From contig NZ_SRHX01000003.1 in assembly GCF_004565475.1 (NCBI RefSeq), positions 248,001-312,000 of the forward strand: a stretch of 64,000 nt of DNA, given 5' to 3'. Positions 48,734 through 59,808 of this stretch are shown here, piece by piece. The notes beneath the pieces are model-generated. The model worked only from the letters and a program-made list of their open reading frames with translations. It was not told the DNA's origin and ran no database searches. This DNA is from Lonepinella koalarum. GTDB taxonomy: Bacteria; Pseudomonadota; Gammaproteobacteria; Enterobacterales; Pasteurellaceae. Within the stretch, counting starts at the first letter, position 1. Each line of letters starts with the position of its first letter. The translations under genes were made by a program, and so were the position numbers.

Positions 48734-49198
48734 ATGAAAAAAATCACATTAGCATTAGCAATTTTTACCGCTATTGGCGTGACTGGTTGTGCTAATACAG
48801 ATATTTATAGTGGTGACGTGTATTCAGGCAATCAATCAAAAGAAGCACGTTCAATTACTTATGGTACTATTGTTTCTGCTCGTTCTGTGAAAATTCAAGC
48901 AGATAATCAAGGTGTGATTGGTACCGTTGGTGGTGGCGTTCTCGGTGGTGTTGCAGGTTCTTCTGTTGGTGGTGGTTCAGGTCAAGTGTTAGCAAGTGCT
49001 GTTGGTGCAATTGCTGGAGCGGTGATTGGTAGCAAAGTAGAAGAAAAAGCAAGCCAAGTTGATTCTTTAGAATTAACTATTAAGAAAGATGACGGTAACG
49101 AAATTGTTGTCGTTCAGAAATATGATGAGAAATTAACGAAAGCTGGAACAAGAGTTCGCATTGTTGGCGGTTCGAGTTTAAATGTCTCAGCGCTGTAA
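48734..49198 (+). CDS. Outer membrane lipoprotein, Pcp/SlyB family
   Basis: A 154-residue lipoprotein (lipobox VTGC near residue 19) with the glycine zipper 2TM domain VGGGVLGGVAGSSVGGGSG and AIAGAVIGSKVEEKA (about 68-110), then a short beta-rich end. Homologues are the H. influenzae peptidoglycan-associated cross-reacting Pcp and E. coli SlyB, which stabilises the outer membrane under stress. It is preceded 21 bases earlier by a smaller lipoprotein with the same leader. A bidirectional terminator follows. Confidence 0.9.
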   Translation: MKKITLALAIFTAIGVTGCANTDIYSGDVYSGNQSKEARSITYGTIVSARSVKIQADNQGVIGTVGGGVLGGVAGSSVGGGSGQVLASAVGAIAGAVIGSKVEEKASQVDSLELTIKKDDGNEIVVVQKYDEKLTKAGTRVRIVGGSSLNVSAL

Positions 49199-49220
49199 TA
49201 AAAAATTCATTTGAATAAGA

Positions 49221-49257
49221 AAAACCCTTTGATTGATATGATATTCAAAGGGTTTTT
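49221..49257. terminator. Bidirectional terminator between the SlyB-type gene and the OTC gene
   Basis: Twelve-bp stem AAAACCCTTTGA / TCAAAGGGTTTT with a 12-base loop; the A-run before and T-run after serve the two converging genes. Confidence 0.85.
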
Positions 49258-49260
49258 CAT

Positions 49261-50265
49261 TTATGCCAAACTTGCTACCATTACAGCCTTAATTGTATGC
49301 ATACGATTTTCTGCTTGATCGAAAACAATGCTTGCTGGGGATTCAAATACGTCTTCTGTGACTTCAATGCCATTGGCAAGTGAGGGGTATTGTTCTGCAA
49401 TTTTTTTACCGATCTTGGTTTCACAATTATGGAATGCAGGTAGGCAATGCATAAATTTAGCTTTTGGGTTACCTGTGCGTTGCATAAGTTCAGAGTTAAC
49501 CTGATAATCCATTAATAAATTAATCCGTTCGCCCCAACTTTCTACAGGTTCGCCCATCGACACCCAAATATCAGTATGCACAAAATCTACATTTTTGACT
49601 GCAAGATCAATATTTTCCGTGACGGTGATTCTTGCCCCGGATTGTTTTGCAAACTCTTGACATATTGCAACAAGACGCTCTTCTGGTAGTAAGGCTTTCG
49701 GTGCACAAATTCGTACATCCATTCCGAGTTTTGCCCCAATTAATAATAGAGAATTACCCATGTTATTACGTGCATCGCCGATATAAACATAACTAATTTG
49801 GCTAAGCGGTTTTTCGCTGTGTTCAATCATTGTTAAGGCATCTGCTAACATTTGGGTTGGATGAAATTCATCGGTTAAGCCGTTGAAAATCGGCACTCCC
49901 GCATATTCCGCCAGTTCGTTGACAATGGATTGACTAAAACCACGATACTCAATCGCATCATACATACGACCTAACACCCGAGCAGTATCTTTCATACTTT
50001 CTTTGTGTCCAATTTGCGAGGAAGTTGGATCAATATAGGTTACGTTTGCGCCTTGATCATGAGCCGCTACTTCAAAGGCACAGCGAGTTCGAGTCGATGT
50101 TTTTTCAAAAATAAGTGCAATATTTTTACCTGTTAGTTGGGGTTGTTCAATACCGATATATTTAGCACGTTTTAAATCTTGCGCAAGGGTTAATAAGAAT
50201 TTGATTTCATCAGTGGTGTGATTCATTAGACTGAGTAAATGACGATTTTTTAGATTGAAAGGCAT
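49261..50265 (-). CDS. argF: Ornithine carbamoyltransferase
   Basis: Converts ornithine and carbamoyl phosphate to citrulline (or the reverse in the arginine deiminase pathway). The 334 residues show the carbamoyl-phosphate motif STRTR (57-61), HPTQ (about 135-138) and the ornithine motif HCLP (about 273-276). No arcA, arcC or other arginine genes are beside it, so anabolic (argF) or catabolic (arcB) use cannot be decided from context; the symbol is provisional. It is divergent from cmk. Confidence 0.9.
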   Translation of the reverse strand: MPFNLKNRHLLSLMNHTTDEIKFLLTLAQDLKRAKYIGIEQPQLTGKNIALIFEKTSTRTRCAFEVAAHDQGANVTYIDPTSSQIGHKESMKDTARVLGRMYDAIEYRGFSQSIVNELAEYAGVPIFNGLTDEFHPTQMLADALTMIEHSEKPLSQISYVYIGDARNNMGNSLLLIGAKLGMDVRICAPKALLPEERLVAICQEFAKQSGARITVTENIDLAVKNVDFVHTDIWVSMGEPVESWGERINLLMDYQVNSELMQRTGNPKAKFMHCLPAFHNCETKIGKKIAEQYPSLANGIEVTEDVFESPASIVFDQAENRMHTIKAVMVASLA

Positions 50266-50408
50266 AAGGTTTCCTGTTGTTACGTGATATTTTATAAGAT
50301 AATTTTACCCGGATTATGAGCTTATTCAAGTAAAAACGGAAAGTAAATTGACAAAGTACTTAACCCTTTTATAATACAAGAAAAATAGTCAATAAATTCG
50401 AGTTATCA

Positions 50409-51086
50409 ATGAAGAATATAATTATTACGGTTGATGGTCCAAGCGGTGCAGGTAAAGGCACTCTTTGTTATGCTTTGGCAGAAAAATTAGGCTTTGGGTT
50501 ATTAGACAGTGGAGCGATTTATCGAGTTACCGCATTAGCAGCCTTAAAAAGTGCCGTAGCATTAGAAGATGAATTGGCGTTGGCAAATTTAGCTCGACAT
50601 TTGAGAGTACAGTTTTTACCTGAAAATGGTGAAGTGAGTATTGTATTAAATGGTGAAAATGTCAGTGATCAGATTAGAACCCAAGAAGTGGCAGATGCTG
50701 CATCTAAAGTCGCGATTTTTCCGCAAGTTCGCACCGCACTTTTACAGTTACAACAAGATTTTGTTAAATTAGATCAAGGCTTGATCGCCGATGGACGTGA
50801 TATGGGAACAGTGGTGTTTCCCGATGCGCAAGTGAAACTATTTTTAGATGCCAGTGCAGAAGAAAGAGCAAAAAGACGATTTAAACAGTTGCAAAATAAA
50901 GGAATTAATGGTAACTTTGCACAGATTTTAGCCGAGATTCAAGATCGCGACTTTCGCGATAGAAATCGAGCGGTTGCGCCACTGAAACCTGCGGATGATG
51001 CGTTGTTGTTAGACAGCACGGAATTATCCATTGATGAAGTGATTCAGCAAGCCTTAGATTATATTGCTCTGAAAGTCAAAAGCTAA
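50409..51086 (+). CDS. cmk: Cytidylate kinase
   Basis: Phosphorylates CMP and dCMP. The 225 residues contain the P-loop GPSGAGKGT (9-17), [13 protein letters not shown] (about 128-140) and the NMP-binding insert of the long bacterial form. Length equals E. coli Cmk (227). It is followed by rpsA after 110 bases, the standard cmk-rpsA-ihfB order. A DNA-uptake core lies inside near 50733. Confidence 0.97.
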   Translation: MKNIIITVDGPSGAGKGTLCYALAEKLGFGLLDSGAIYRVTALAALKSAVALEDELALANLARHLRVQFLPENGEVSIVLNGENVSDQIRTQEVADAASKVAIFPQVRTALLQLQQDFVKLDQGLIADGRDMGTVVFPDAQVKLFLDASAEERAKRRFKQLQNKGINGNFAQILAEIQDRDFRDRNRAVAPLKPADDALLLDSTELSIDEVIQQALDYIALKVKS

Positions 51087-51196
51087 TTTCAAATATATTT
51101 TTCGGTTTATTCAAGGACGGATAGACTATTGATTTCCAACCCCACTTATTATGGATTAAAAAGTGGATGTTATTAACTTATTAAAGAAGATTAATT
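51087..51196 (+). promoter_or_regulatory. rpsA leader region
   Basis: The 110 bases between cmk and rpsA hold a CCACTT/AAGTGG-type dyad (about 51140-51169) shortly before the start codon and AAAGAAGA as a weak ribosome-binding site. In E. coli the rpsA leader folds and binds S1 for autocontrol; a like role here is inference. Confidence 0.35.
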
Positions 51197-52846
51197 ATGT
51201 CAGAATCTTTCGCTCAACTATTTGAAGAATCATTAAATAACCTTGAAACGCGTTTAGGCTCTATCGTTAGCGCTACTGTTGTTGCTATTGAAAAAGGCTT
51301 TGTTTACGTGGATGCAGGTTTAAAATCTGAAGCGCGTATTCCAGCTGAAGAGTTCACTAACGCTCAAGGTGAAGTTGAGGTTAACATTGGCGACGTAGTA
51401 AACGTTGCATTAGATGCAGTTGAAGACGGTTACGGTGAAACTAAACTTTCTCGTGAGAAAGCAGTACGTCACGAATCTTGGATCGAATTAGAAAAAGCAT
51501 TCGAAGCGCAAGCCAGCGTGATCGGTTTAGTGAATGGTAAAGTGAAAGGCGGTTTCACGGTTGAATTAAACGGTGTGCGTGCGTTCTTACCAGGTTCATT
51601 AGTTGATACTCGTCCAACTCGTGATGCAGACCATTTACTCGGTAAAGAAGTAGAATTCAAAGTTATCAAATTAGACCAAAAACGTAACAACGTAGTGGTT
51701 TCACGTCGTGCGGTTATCGAATCTGAAAGCAATCAAGATCGTGATGAAGTGTTAGCGAACTTGGCTGAAGGTGCTGAAGTTAAAGGTGTGGTTAAAAACT
51801 TAACTGAGTACGGTGCATTCGTTGACTTAGGCGGTGTGGATGGTTTATTACACATCACAGATATGGCTTGGAAACGTGTTAAACACCCAGGCGAAATCGT
51901 CAATGTTGGTGATGAAATCACGGTTAAAGTATTGAAATTCGACAAAGATCGCACCCGTGTGTCTTTAGGCTTAAAACAATTAGGTCAAGATCCTTGGGTG
52001 GCGATTGCGGAAAATCACCCAGTAAACAGCAAATTAACCGGTAAAGTGACTAACTTAACCGACTACGGCTGTTTCGTGGAAATTTTAGACGGCGTGGAAG
52101 GTTTAGTTCACGTTTCAGAAATGGATTGGACTAACAAAAACATTCACCCATCTAAAGTGGTGAGCCTTGGTGATGTGGTTGAAGTGATGGTATTAGAAAT
52201 TGACGAAGAACGTCGTCGTATTTCTTTAGGTTTAAAACAATGCAAACCAAACCCATGGTTACAATTTGCTGAAACTCACAATAAAGGCGACAAAGTTGAA
52301 GGTAAAATCAAATCAATCACTGATTTCGGTATCTTCATCGGTCTTGAAGGTGGTATCGATGGTTTAGTTCACTTATCTGACATTTCTTGGAATGTACAAG
52401 GTGAAGAAGCCGTTCGTCAATACAAAAAAGGTGACGAAGTAGCGGCCGTTGTATTGCAAGTGGATTCAGCCAAAGAGCGTATCTCTTTAGGTATCAAACA
52501 ACTTGAATCTGATCCATTCAACAACTTCTTAGCTGATACTAAGAAAGGAGCAGTCGTTTCTGCAACAGTGGTTGAAGCTGATGGTAAAGGTGCAAAAGTG
52601 GAACTTGCGGGTGGTGTTGAAGGTTATATCCGTGCAGCAGATTTAACGAGTGATGTCGCAGCTGGTGACGTGGTTGAAGCCAAATATACAGGCGTTGATC
52701 GTAAATCTCGTATCGTTCACTTATCTGTCAAAGCAAAAGATCAAGCAGAAGAAGCAGCGGCAATGGCAAGTGTAAATAGCAAACAAGAAGAAGTTGCTAT
52801 TCCTAATGCAATGGCAGCAGCATTTGCTCAAGCGAAAGGCGAATAA
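51197..52846 (+). CDS. rpsA: 30S ribosomal protein S1
   Basis: The 549-residue protein has six S1 RNA-binding domains; the last four begin in a regular manner (for example [62 protein letters not shown]). The first two bind the ribosome through S2; the others hold mRNA. Length matches E. coli S1 (557). Codon use is strongly biased, as for other ribosomal genes. Confidence 0.98.
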   Translation: MSESFAQLFEESLNNLETRLGSIVSATVVAIEKGFVYVDAGLKSEARIPAEEFTNAQGEVEVNIGDVVNVALDAVEDGYGETKLSREKAVRHESWIELEKAFEAQASVIGLVNGKVKGGFTVELNGVRAFLPGSLVDTRPTRDADHLLGKEVEFKVIKLDQKRNNVVVSRRAVIESESNQDRDEVLANLAEGAEVKGVVKNLTEYGAFVDLGGVDGLLHITDMAWKRVKHPGEIVNVGDEITVKVLKFDKDRTRVSLGLKQLGQDPWVAIAENHPVNSKLTGKVTNLTDYGCFVEILDGVEGLVHVSEMDWTNKNIHPSKVVSLGDVVEVMVLEIDEERRRISLGLKQCKPNPWLQFAETHNKGDKVEGKIKSITDFGIFIGLEGGIDGLVHLSDISWNVQGEEAVRQYKKGDEVAAVVLQVDSAKERISLGIKQLESDPFNNFLADTKKGAVVSATVVEADGKGAKVELAGGVEGYIRAADLTSDVAAGDVVEAKYTGVDRKSRIVHLSVKAKDQAEEAAAMASVNSKQEEVAIPNAMAAAFAQAKGE

Positions 52847-53005
52847 TTTTATCGCTGAATAAAATTAAGCTGGCGTGTTTCGGCACGTCAGTTATAATAA
52901 AAATGTGAAATATTTTCACCATAATTGTAGTAAGACAACTTAATTATTAATTTTTTACAACGAGTAATTAGGTTGTTTTATTATCACAAAAACAAGGAAT
53001 ATCTT

Positions 53006-53287
53006 ATGACAACTAAATCAGAACTTATTGATGCATTAATTGAAAAGCATCCGTCTCTTGCAGTAAAAACTGTTGAAAATTCAGTAAAAGAGATTTTAGA
53101 ACAGCTTTCTCAAACCCTTGAAAATGGTGATCGTATTGAAGTGCGTGGCTTTGGTAGTTTTTCCTTGCATTGCCGTCAGCCAAGAGTAGGGCGTAATCCG
53201 AAAACGGGTGAAAGTGTTAAATTACAGGCAAAATGTGTACCACACTTTAAAGTGGGTAAAGAATTAAAAGAACGCGTCGATCAGTAA
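53006..53287 (+). CDS. ihfB: Integration host factor beta subunit
   Basis: A 93-residue DNA-bending protein, partner of IhfA. It shows the HU/IHF fold, with [20 protein letters not shown] and the intercalating arm GRNPKTGE (about 62-69). The start at ATG 53006 has AAGGA ahead and gives the usual length (E. coli 94); an upstream frame start at 52973 would add 11 residues with no homology and is rejected. It follows rpsA and has a strong terminator. Confidence 0.96.
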   Translation: MTTKSELIDALIEKHPSLAVKTVENSVKEILEQLSQTLENGDRIEVRGFGSFSLHCRQPRVGRNPKTGESVKLQAKCVPHFKVGKELKERVDQ

Positions 53288-53314
53288 TTGGATTTATCGG
53301 CAATAAATATTAAG

Positions 53315-53341
53315 AACGACACTATTTAAGTGTCGTTTTTT
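53315..53341 (+). terminator. Intrinsic terminator of ihfB
   Basis: AACGACACT pairs with AGTGTCGTT over a short loop, followed by six T. Confidence 0.88.
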
Positions 53342-53418
53342 GTCATTATTTTTGGCATAATAAAATATAACAAGCTTTTAAAACAAAAAGATTTTGATAT
53401 AAAGGGGAAAGAAGTATT

Positions 53419-53712
53419 ATGTTTAAGTATCTTTTAGGATTAGTTATTGCCATTGCAGTGATCTTAGTTGCTATTACGGTGGGAGCAAACAATGATCAAG
53501 TCATTACCTTTAACTATATTGTGGCAGAAAGTGATTTTAAACTTTCCACCCTCGTGGCGATATTATTTGGTCTCGGTTTAATTTTAGGGTGGTTAATCAC
53601 AGGGATTTTTTATCTTCGGATTAAAATTAAAAATATGACATTAGCTCGTCAAATTAAACGTCAAACCCAACAAATAAATGAATTGACTTCAAGTCTGAAT
53701 AAGGCTGCATAA
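53419..53712 (+). CDS. lapA: Lipopolysaccharide assembly protein LapA
   Basis: A 97-residue inner-membrane protein with two helices (about 3-23 and 43-65) and a short coiled cytoplasmic end, the layout of LapA (YciS). It works with LapB and FtsH to set the level of LpxC and so of lipopolysaccharide. The lapB ATG follows two bases after the stop, the conserved lapAB pair. Confidence 0.92.
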   Translation: MFKYLLGLVIAIAVILVAITVGANNDQVITFNYIVAESDFKLSTLVAILFGLGLILGWLITGIFYLRIKIKNMTLARQIKRQTQQINELTSSLNKAA

Positions 53713-53714
53713 TA

Positions 53715-54908
53715 ATGATTGAATTACTCTTTCTGCTTTTGCCTATTGCCGCAGCTTATGGTTGGTATATGGGACACCGTAGTGCAAAAAAAGATCAGGA
53801 AGAGGTAAGCAATAAATTTTCTCGTGATTATGTCACAGGAATGAATTTTCTGTTATCTAATCAAACTGAAAAAGCGGTAGATCTGTTTTTAGAAATGTTA
53901 CAAAAGCAAGAAACAGAAAATGAGATTGAACATCGTTCACAATTTGAAGCAGAATTAACCTTAGGCAATTTATTCCGTTCTCGTGGTGAAGTAGATCGTG
54001 CGTTACGTATCCATCAGGCATTAGATCGTAGTCCAAATTATTCTTTTGAACAGAAATTATTAGCAAAACAGCAACTGGCAAAAGATTTTATGTCGGTGGG
54101 ATTTTTTGATAGGGCAGAAAATTTGTATATTGTGTTAGTAGATGAACCTGAATTTGCCGAAGGGGCATTGCAACAACTCGCCGTGATTTATCAAAAAACC
54201 AAAGAGTGGAAAAAAGCCATCAATGTAACAGAAAAATTAGCTAAGATTGCTCCTAAAACTGATAATATTGAATTGGCTCAATATTACTGTGAGTATGCAA
54301 ATTTATTACCTACGGAGAATAAAGAAAATCGAAAAGACTTACTTGAGCAAGCTTTAAAAGTGTCGCCTAATTGCGTACGAGCATCAATGATGTTGGGGGA
54401 ATGGTATATTCAGCAAAAAGATTTTAAAAGTGCGGTGAAAATTTTAGAAAATGTAGTTAATCAAAATGCGGATTATGTGGGAGAAATATTACCCCAGTTA
54501 AAAGACTGTTATCAGCAGTTAGGATTACTGAATAGTTTTGAATTATTTTTAGTACGCGCTAGCCAATTGACAGGTAATGTTAGTGTCGATTTGGCTTTGG
54601 TCGATATAATTGAACAAAAACATAGTCGTGCAATAGCACAAAGTAAAGTGTATCAAAAAATCGGAACTAACCCGAATATGTTTTTGTTTCACCGTTTTAT
54701 TCAATATCAAATTGATGATGCTGAAAATGGGCGTGGCAAAGATAGCCTTGTGTTATTGCATAAAATGGTTGGTGAGCATATTAAACAAGGTTTTGATTAT
54801 CGTTGTACCAACTGTGGTTATCAAACCCATAAATTAATCTGGTGTTGCCCTTCTTGTCGTCAATGGGAAAAAGTCAAGCCGATTCGTGGCATTGAATTTC
54901 CGAATTAA
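53715..54908 (+). CDS. lapB: Lipopolysaccharide assembly protein LapB (YciM)
   Basis: A 397-residue protein anchored by an N-terminal helix (1-18), with a series of TPR repeats (about 60-340) and a C-terminal rubredoxin-type metal domain with Cys364, Cys367, Cys378 and Cys381 (CTNC and CPSC). It promotes FtsH degradation of LpxC. Length is like E. coli (389). A DNA-uptake core lies inside at 54428-54436. pyrF follows 34 bases later. Confidence 0.95.
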   Translation: MIELLFLLLPIAAAYGWYMGHRSAKKDQEEVSNKFSRDYVTGMNFLLSNQTEKAVDLFLEMLQKQETENEIEHRSQFEAELTLGNLFRSRGEVDRALRIHQALDRSPNYSFEQKLLAKQQLAKDFMSVGFFDRAENLYIVLVDEPEFAEGALQQLAVIYQKTKEWKKAINVTEKLAKIAPKTDNIELAQYYCEYANLLPTENKENRKDLLEQALKVSPNCVRASMMLGEWYIQQKDFKSAVKILENVVNQNADYVGEILPQLKDCYQQLGLLNSFELFLVRASQLTGNVSVDLALVDIIEQKHSRAIAQSKVYQKIGTNPNMFLFHRFIQYQIDDAENGRGKDSLVLLHKMVGEHIKQGFDYRCTNCGYQTHKLIWCCPSCRQWEKVKPIRGIEFPN

Positions 54909-54942
54909 TAAAGTATTCAACTAAGTGTATAAGGAAATAAAT

Positions 54943-55641
54943 ATGGATAGCAAAATTATTGTGGCATTAGATTATGAAAATGAATTTGATGCATTAAATT
55001 TAGTGGATCAAATTGATCCGTCCCTTTGTCGCCTAAAATTAGGTAAAGAAATGTTTACCAGTTTAGGGACAAATTTTCTCAAACAATTGCATCAACGTAA
55101 ATTTGATGTGTTTTTAGACTTAAAATATCATGATATTCCGAATACGGTGGCGAGAGCGGTACGTTCTGCAGCAGACTTAGGCGTTTGGATGGTGGATTTG
55201 CATGCCAGTGGTGGTTTGCGCATGATGGAAGAAGCTAAAAATATCCTCCAACCTTATGGCAAAGATGCGCCGTTGTTAATTGGTGTGACGGTATTGACCA
55301 GTATGGAAGACTTGGATTTATTACAAATCGGTATTAATGCCTCACCGTTAGAGCAAGTGATTCGTTTAGCGCATTTAACCCAGCGTGCTGGTTTAGATGG
55401 CGTGGTCTGTTCACCGCAAGAAGTGGAAATTTTACGCAAAAACTGCGGCGAGAAATTTAAATTGGTAACGCCGGGGATTCGCCCCGTGGGTAGTGAATTT
55501 GGCGATCAACGCCGTGTCATGACACCCGCTGCGGCTGTAGGCGCTGGCTCTGATTATTTGGTTATTGGTCGTCCAATTACGCAAGCAGATAATCCCGCAG
55601 AAGTATTGCGCACCATTAATGCATCATTAGCGAATTTGTAA
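54943..55641 (+). CDS. pyrF: Orotidine 5'-phosphate decarboxylase
   Basis: Last step of UMP synthesis. The 232 residues show the catalytic D-x-K-x-x-D in [13 protein letters not shown] (about 58-70), and [11 protein letters not shown] and [10 protein letters not shown] in the C-terminal half. The ATG at 54943 has AAGGAAAT ahead; a GTG six codons earlier overlaps that site and is rejected. It overlaps yciH by one base (TAATG), as in E. coli. Confidence 0.96.
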   Translation: MDSKIIVALDYENEFDALNLVDQIDPSLCRLKLGKEMFTSLGTNFLKQLHQRKFDVFLDLKYHDIPNTVARAVRSAADLGVWMVDLHASGGLRMMEEAKNILQPYGKDAPLLIGVTVLTSMEDLDLLQIGINASPLEQVIRLAHLTQRAGLDGVVCSPQEVEILRKNCGEKFKLVTPGIRPVGSEFGDQRRVMTPAAAVGAGSDYLVIGRPITQADNPAEVLRTINASLANL

Positions 55642-55955
55642 TGAACGATTTAGTTTATTCTACGGAAACGGGTCGCATTAAGGCGGATAAGCCTAATGTT
55701 GAACGTCCCAAAGGTGATGGCGTAGTGCGTATTCAACGTCAAACGAGCGGACGCAAAGGGGCGGGTGTTTGTGTGATTAGTGGCTTGGAACTGTCTGATG
55801 ATGAATTGAAAAAACTCGCCGCAGATCTTAAAAAACGTTGTGGTTGTGGCGGTTCAGTGAAGCACGGGAATATTGAAATTCAAGGTGAGAAACGAGACTT
55901 ACTCAAACAGCTATTAGAGCAGAAAGGCTTTGTGGTCAAGTTTGCTGGTGGGTAA
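55641..55955 (+). CDS. yciH: SUI1/eIF1-like protein YciH
   Basis: A 104-residue protein of the SUI1 family, the bacterial relative of eukaryotic initiation factor eIF1. Conserved parts are VRIQRQTSGRKGAGVCVISGL and LKKRCGCGGSVKHGNIEIQGE. In E. coli YciH affects start-site fidelity but is not essential. Coupled to pyrF by a one-base overlap. A hairpin made of inverted uptake cores follows. Confidence 0.94.
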   Translation: MNDLVYSTETGRIKADKPNVERPKGDGVVRIQRQTSGRKGAGVCVISGLELSDDELKKLAADLKKRCGCGGSVKHGNIEIQGEKRDLLKQLLEQKGFVVKFAGG

Positions 55956-55975
55956 GTTAAAAAGATTGGAAAATT

Positions 55976-56009
55976 AACCGCACTTTCTTGCATGAGATAG
56001 TGCGGTTTT
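55976..56009. terminator. Bidirectional terminator made of inverted DNA-uptake cores
   Basis: AACCGCACT (55976-55984) pairs with AGTGCGGTT (55999-56007) and T follows. It lies between the convergent yciH and sirB2. Confidence 0.75.
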
Positions 56010-56015
56010 GTCATA

Positions 56016-56360
56016 TTAATGGGAATATCCCAAGAACATTGCACTAAGCAAACATAATACGCCGACGACAAAAAACACTGGATTTGGATTGTTGACTTTT
56101 CTCCCAAAGAATTTTGCCGCACAAAAGACGTAACCGACAAAGCAGATGAGCTTTGTCATTTTCCACCAAGAAAAACCAAAGCTAAAGAAGAAAAATAATG
56201 CAGTTGCCAGTAAAACAGTATCCGAAATGTGCGGTAAAATTTTTAATAGTTTTACCGCACGCCAGTCTTTCTGTGAAAGTTGCATAGATCCACGAATAAC
56301 GAATAAGAATAAACTTAAATATGCACAAACAACGTGCATAGTCACAATAGTTGATAACAT
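56016..56360 (-). CDS. SirB2-family membrane protein
   Basis: A 114-residue protein with three or four hydrophobic helices. The SirB2 family marks are MHVVCAYLSLFLFVIRG (about 8-24), LPHISDTVLLATAL (about 42-55) and the C-terminal GVLCLLSAMFLGYS. Function unknown; the family is often near SirB1 and LPS genes, but here it stands alone, far from sirB1 at 16229. The start ATG is at 56358-56360. Confidence 0.85.
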   Translation of the reverse strand: MLSTIVTMHVVCAYLSLFLFVIRGSMQLSQKDWRAVKLLKILPHISDTVLLATALFFFFSFGFSWWKMTKLICFVGYVFCAAKFFGRKVNNPNPVFFVVGVLCLLSAMFLGYSH

Positions 56361-56574
56361 TTTTCACTCCAAATAAAAAAGCATCATTATAGATAAAGCA
56401 TAAAAAACGGTCAAATGTTAATTAGATCACCGCTGATATTTAATAATTTATAGTCTGAGATAAGAAAAAAACATTAAGTACGCTATTTTTTACTGAATCT
56501 TATCTGATTTACTGCTATATTAAGACATTCACTGTTGGTTAACAGAATTTTATTCTTTTTATAGGGTGCTTTAT

Positions 56575-57054
56575 ATGGATAAAAAATTGGCAAAACCTTT
56601 TGATGCGATTGATATTAAGATTCTTGATGAATTGCAACGCAATGGTAAAATTTCAAATATTGATTTATCTAAGAAAGTCGGGCTTTCTCCGACACCTTGT
56701 TTAGAACGTGTAAAACGTTTAGAAAAACAAGGGGTTATTATGGGCTATAGGGCGTTATTAAACCCAGAATTATTAGAAGCGCCCCTGCTCGTCATTGTTG
56801 AAATTACGTTGGTTCGTGGCAAACCAGATGTATTTGAAGAATTTAATGATGCAGTTCAGCTGTTAGATGACATTCAAGAATGTTATTTAGTTTCTGGTGA
56901 TTTCGACTATTTGCTTAAAACGCGCGTGGCAGATATGTCAGCTTATCGTAAATTACTCGGTACCACATTATTACGTCTTCCGGGGGTAAATGACACGCGC
57001 ACTTTTGTGGTGATGGAAGAAGTGAAACAAACAAATTTCTTACAATTAAAATAG
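56575..57054 (+). CDS. lrp: Leucine-responsive regulatory protein
   Basis: A 159-residue feast/famine regulator of amino-acid and other genes. N-terminal helix-turn-helix (about 10-62: DIKILDELQRNGKISNIDLS, GLSPTPCLERVKRLEKQG), then the RAM ligand domain with the leucine-binding region (SGDFDYLLKTRVADMSAYR). The ATG at 56575 has AGGGTG seven bases ahead; a GTG three codons earlier overlaps it. ftsK begins two bases after its stop, the same lrp-ftsK-lolA-rarA-serS order as in E. coli. Confidence 0.95.
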   Translation: MDKKLAKPFDAIDIKILDELQRNGKISNIDLSKKVGLSPTPCLERVKRLEKQGVIMGYRALLNPELLEAPLLVIVEITLVRGKPDVFEEFNDAVQLLDDIQECYLVSGDFDYLLKTRVADMSAYRKLLGTTLLRLPGVNDTRTFVVMEEVKQTNFLQLK

Positions 57055-57055
57055 C

Positions 57056-59791
57056 ATGATTAGAAAAATAACAGATGGTTTTTCACCAAAACATTATTTG
57101 GTGGAAGTTTTATTTGGATTAACTGCCTTTTTCGGTTTTTATTTGATTATTGCTTGGTCAAGCTATAGTCCTTTTGATAATTCGTGGTCGGTCGCCAGTT
57201 ATCAACAGGCAGTGATCAATAAAGCTGGATATTTTGGTGCTTGGGTGATCGATCTTTTTTTTGTGTTATTCGGTTATGTTGGGCATTTATTACCTTTCTT
57301 ATTGTGTATTGCACCGATTTATTTTATTCGGACTAAACGGGTAGATAGCCTGACGTGGACTCGTTTTTTCTTAAGAATATTCGGTTTTGTGTTGTTAATG
57401 TTGGGGTTAACCGCATTATCAGCGATGTTACTCACTAATACTAACGACTATTTATCCGGTGGCGTGTTAGGCGGGATGTTAACCAAATATACTGTGCCGT
57501 TATTGGGGCAATTCGGTCTATTATTATTGGGGGTTGGTTTTAGTATTCTTGGTTTTGTGTTTTGTTCAGGGGCATCTTTAATTCGCTTATTAGTGCATTT
57601 TTATAATTGGTTAACGGTAAAAAATGATGAACCGATAGAAGAAAATATTAAACAAACGACAGAACAAAGCGTTTTGGAAGATGAAATTGAACCAGAAATT
57701 CAAGTTCAGCAATCAATTGAATCAGAACAAAGTGATAAGTATGATCCAATTTATATTTCTGGCTTAAGTAAAACGCAAACGGCTCATCACTATCAGCAAC
57801 CAGCGTCAACAGAATTTGAAAATATAATAGAAAATGAACCTTTTAAACCAATTGAGTTTGAAGAACCCATTTTGCCGGGTGTGAAAATTACTCAACCTGA
57901 TGACGTTGGGTTAGAAAATATCAAGATAGCAGTACCACCACAACAAAATCCGCAAGAGATGCCAGATTTCTTGACTGGAAATCAGTTAAATGTGCGTTTG
58001 CCAACGGAAGAAAATACATCACCGATTATTCCTGACGTAAAATTAACCCCAGCTCACCCGTTAACCCCGGTAGAAAATGAAGGCTTAGATACGCTTTCAG
58101 CAGAATTAGCGAAGCAGTTTGCGCAACAAGAAGCTGAGAAAGAACGGCAGCGTTTGGCACAGGTTCAACAAATAGATGTACATTTAGCGGATAACATAGA
58201 TGTTGCACCAGAATTTGAAGAAGAACCACTACAAAATGGCTTGCGTACCATTCCGATTAATAAATTAGTAGAATTGTACGGTGATAATAAAATCAAAGAA
58301 AAACCAACGACTGAATTGCCGGTATTAGATTTGTTAGATAAACGCGTAGTACAAAGTCAAAATATTTCGGAACAACAAATTCGAGAAACATCAAGACGAA
58401 TTGAGCAACAACTACAAAATTTTAAAATTAAAGCCACTGTTAAGGGGGTGTTAATCGGTCCAGTGGTTACACGTTATGAGTTAGAATTATTACCGGGTGT
58501 AAAAGCATCTTCGGTGAGTCGGATAGATACGGATTTAGCCCGAGCGTTAACGTTTAGGGCGATTCGTGTGACGGAAAGTATTCCGGGTAAGCCTTATATT
58601 GGCATTGAAACCCCCAATAAAGAACGCCAAATTGTGCCGTTACGTGATGTGTTAGATAGTGATGAGTTCCGTAATAGTAAAGCTTTATTGCCGATGGCGT
58701 TAGGCAAAGATATTAGTGGTACACCGATTGTGATTGATTTAGCCAAAACACCACATTTGTTAGTGGCTGGTTCCACTGGATCAGGTAAATCGGTTGGGAT
58801 TAATACCATGATTTTAAGTTTGTTATTCAGAGTAAAACCTGAAGAAGTCAAATTTATTATGATCGATCCGAAAGTGGTAGAATTGTCGATTTATAACGAT
58901 ATTCCACATTTGCTGACAGAAGTGGTTACGGATATGAAAAAAGCAGCTAACGCGTTGCGTTGGTGTGTGGATGAAATGGAACGTCGCTATTTGTTATTAT
59001 CGCAATTACGTGTGCGTAATATTGAGGGGTTTAATGAACGTCTTGATAAATTGCGAGAAGAAGGGATTGGGGTACCTGATCCTTTATGGAAACAAGGTGA
59101 TACCCTAGATAGTATGCCGCCATTATTAGAACGAATGAATTATATTGTTGTCATAGTGGATGAGTTTGCTGATTTAATGATGCAAGTGGGTAAACAGATT
59201 GAAGAACTGATTGCTCGTTTAACCCAAAAGGCTCGTGCCGTTGGTATTCACGTCATTTTAGCCACGCAACGTCCATCGGTTGATGTGATTACCGGGTTGA
59301 TTAAATCCAATATTCCAAGCCGCATAGCCTTTACTGTAGTACAACGTAATGACTCTCGTACTATTTTGGATCAGAATGGAGCGGAAGCGTTATTAGGTAT
59401 GGGGGATATGCTTTATCTCGGTAACGGTACTACCGATCTAGTGCGAATTCATGGGGCTTATATGTCTGATGATGAAGTTTCAAGAGTGGCGGATGATTGG
59501 CGCGCAAGGGGAAAACCAAATTATATTTCATCTATTTTGGAAAGTGCCGATGATAATGGTGATGATGATAATGGGTTTTCTTCGGACAGTGAAGATTTAG
59601 ATCCTTTATTTGATAAAGCCGTTGAGATTGTAGTGAATACCGGCATGACATCTACGTCCTTTATTCAACGCCGATTAAAAATTGGTTTTAACCGTGCAGC
59701 AAATTTAATGGATCAGTTAGAAGAACAAGGGATTGTGTCGGAAATGCGTAATGGTAAACGTGAATTATTGACACGTACGCCTGATTATTAG
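57056..59791 (+). CDS. ftsK: DNA translocase FtsK
   Basis: A 911-residue septal DNA pump. Four membrane helices lie in residues about 18-180, then a Gln/Pro/Glu-rich linker (about 190-430), the alpha/beta motor with Walker [10 protein letters not shown] (about 572-580) and Walker [11 protein letters not shown] (about 700-709), and the gamma winged-helix domain that reads KOPS sites (about 848-908, [20 protein letters not shown]). The linker is much shorter than in E. coli (1329 residues total), as in other Pasteurellaceae. It clears DNA from the septum and activates XerCD at dif. Confidence 0.97.
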   Translation: MIRKITDGFSPKHYLVEVLFGLTAFFGFYLIIAWSSYSPFDNSWSVASYQQAVINKAGYFGAWVIDLFFVLFGYVGHLLPFLLCIAPIYFIRTKRVDSLTWTRFFLRIFGFVLLMLGLTALSAMLLTNTNDYLSGGVLGGMLTKYTVPLLGQFGLLLLGVGFSILGFVFCSGASLIRLLVHFYNWLTVKNDEPIEENIKQTTEQSVLEDEIEPEIQVQQSIESEQSDKYDPIYISGLSKTQTAHHYQQPASTEFENIIENEPFKPIEFEEPILPGVKITQPDDVGLENIKIAVPPQQNPQEMPDFLTGNQLNVRLPTEENTSPIIPDVKLTPAHPLTPVENEGLDTLSAELAKQFAQQEAEKERQRLAQVQQIDVHLADNIDVAPEFEEEPLQNGLRTIPINKLVELYGDNKIKEKPTTELPVLDLLDKRVVQSQNISEQQIRETSRRIEQQLQNFKIKATVKGVLIGPVVTRYELELLPGVKASSVSRIDTDLARALTFRAIRVTESIPGKPYIGIETPNKERQIVPLRDVLDSDEFRNSKALLPMALGKDISGTPIVIDLAKTPHLLVAGSTGSGKSVGINTMILSLLFRVKPEEVKFIMIDPKVVELSIYNDIPHLLTEVVTDMKKAANALRWCVDEMERRYLLLSQLRVRNIEGFNERLDKLREEGIGVPDPLWKQGDTLDSMPPLLERMNYIVVIVDEFADLMMQVGKQIEELIARLTQKARAVGIHVILATQRPSVDVITGLIKSNIPSRIAFTVVQRNDSRTILDQNGAEALLGMGDMLYLGNGTTDLVRIHGAYMSDDEVSRVADDWRARGKPNYISSILESADDNGDDDNGFSSDSEDLDPLFDKAVEIVVNTGMTSTSFIQRRLKIGFNRAANLMDQLEEQGIVSEMRNGKRELLTRTPDY

Positions 59792-59808
59792 AAAAGGAAA
59801 GTAGAATA

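Noticed and set aside
50266-50408. ArgR boxes upstream of the ornithine carbamoyltransferase gene.
   Set aside because: A single TGAATAA half is present; no paired ARG box with the right spacing was found.
56458-56507. Inverted repeat agataag/cttatct upstream of lrp as an Lrp autoregulatory site or attenuator.
   Set aside because: The arms are only about eight bases with a loop of over 30; it is too weak in AT-rich sequence to claim.
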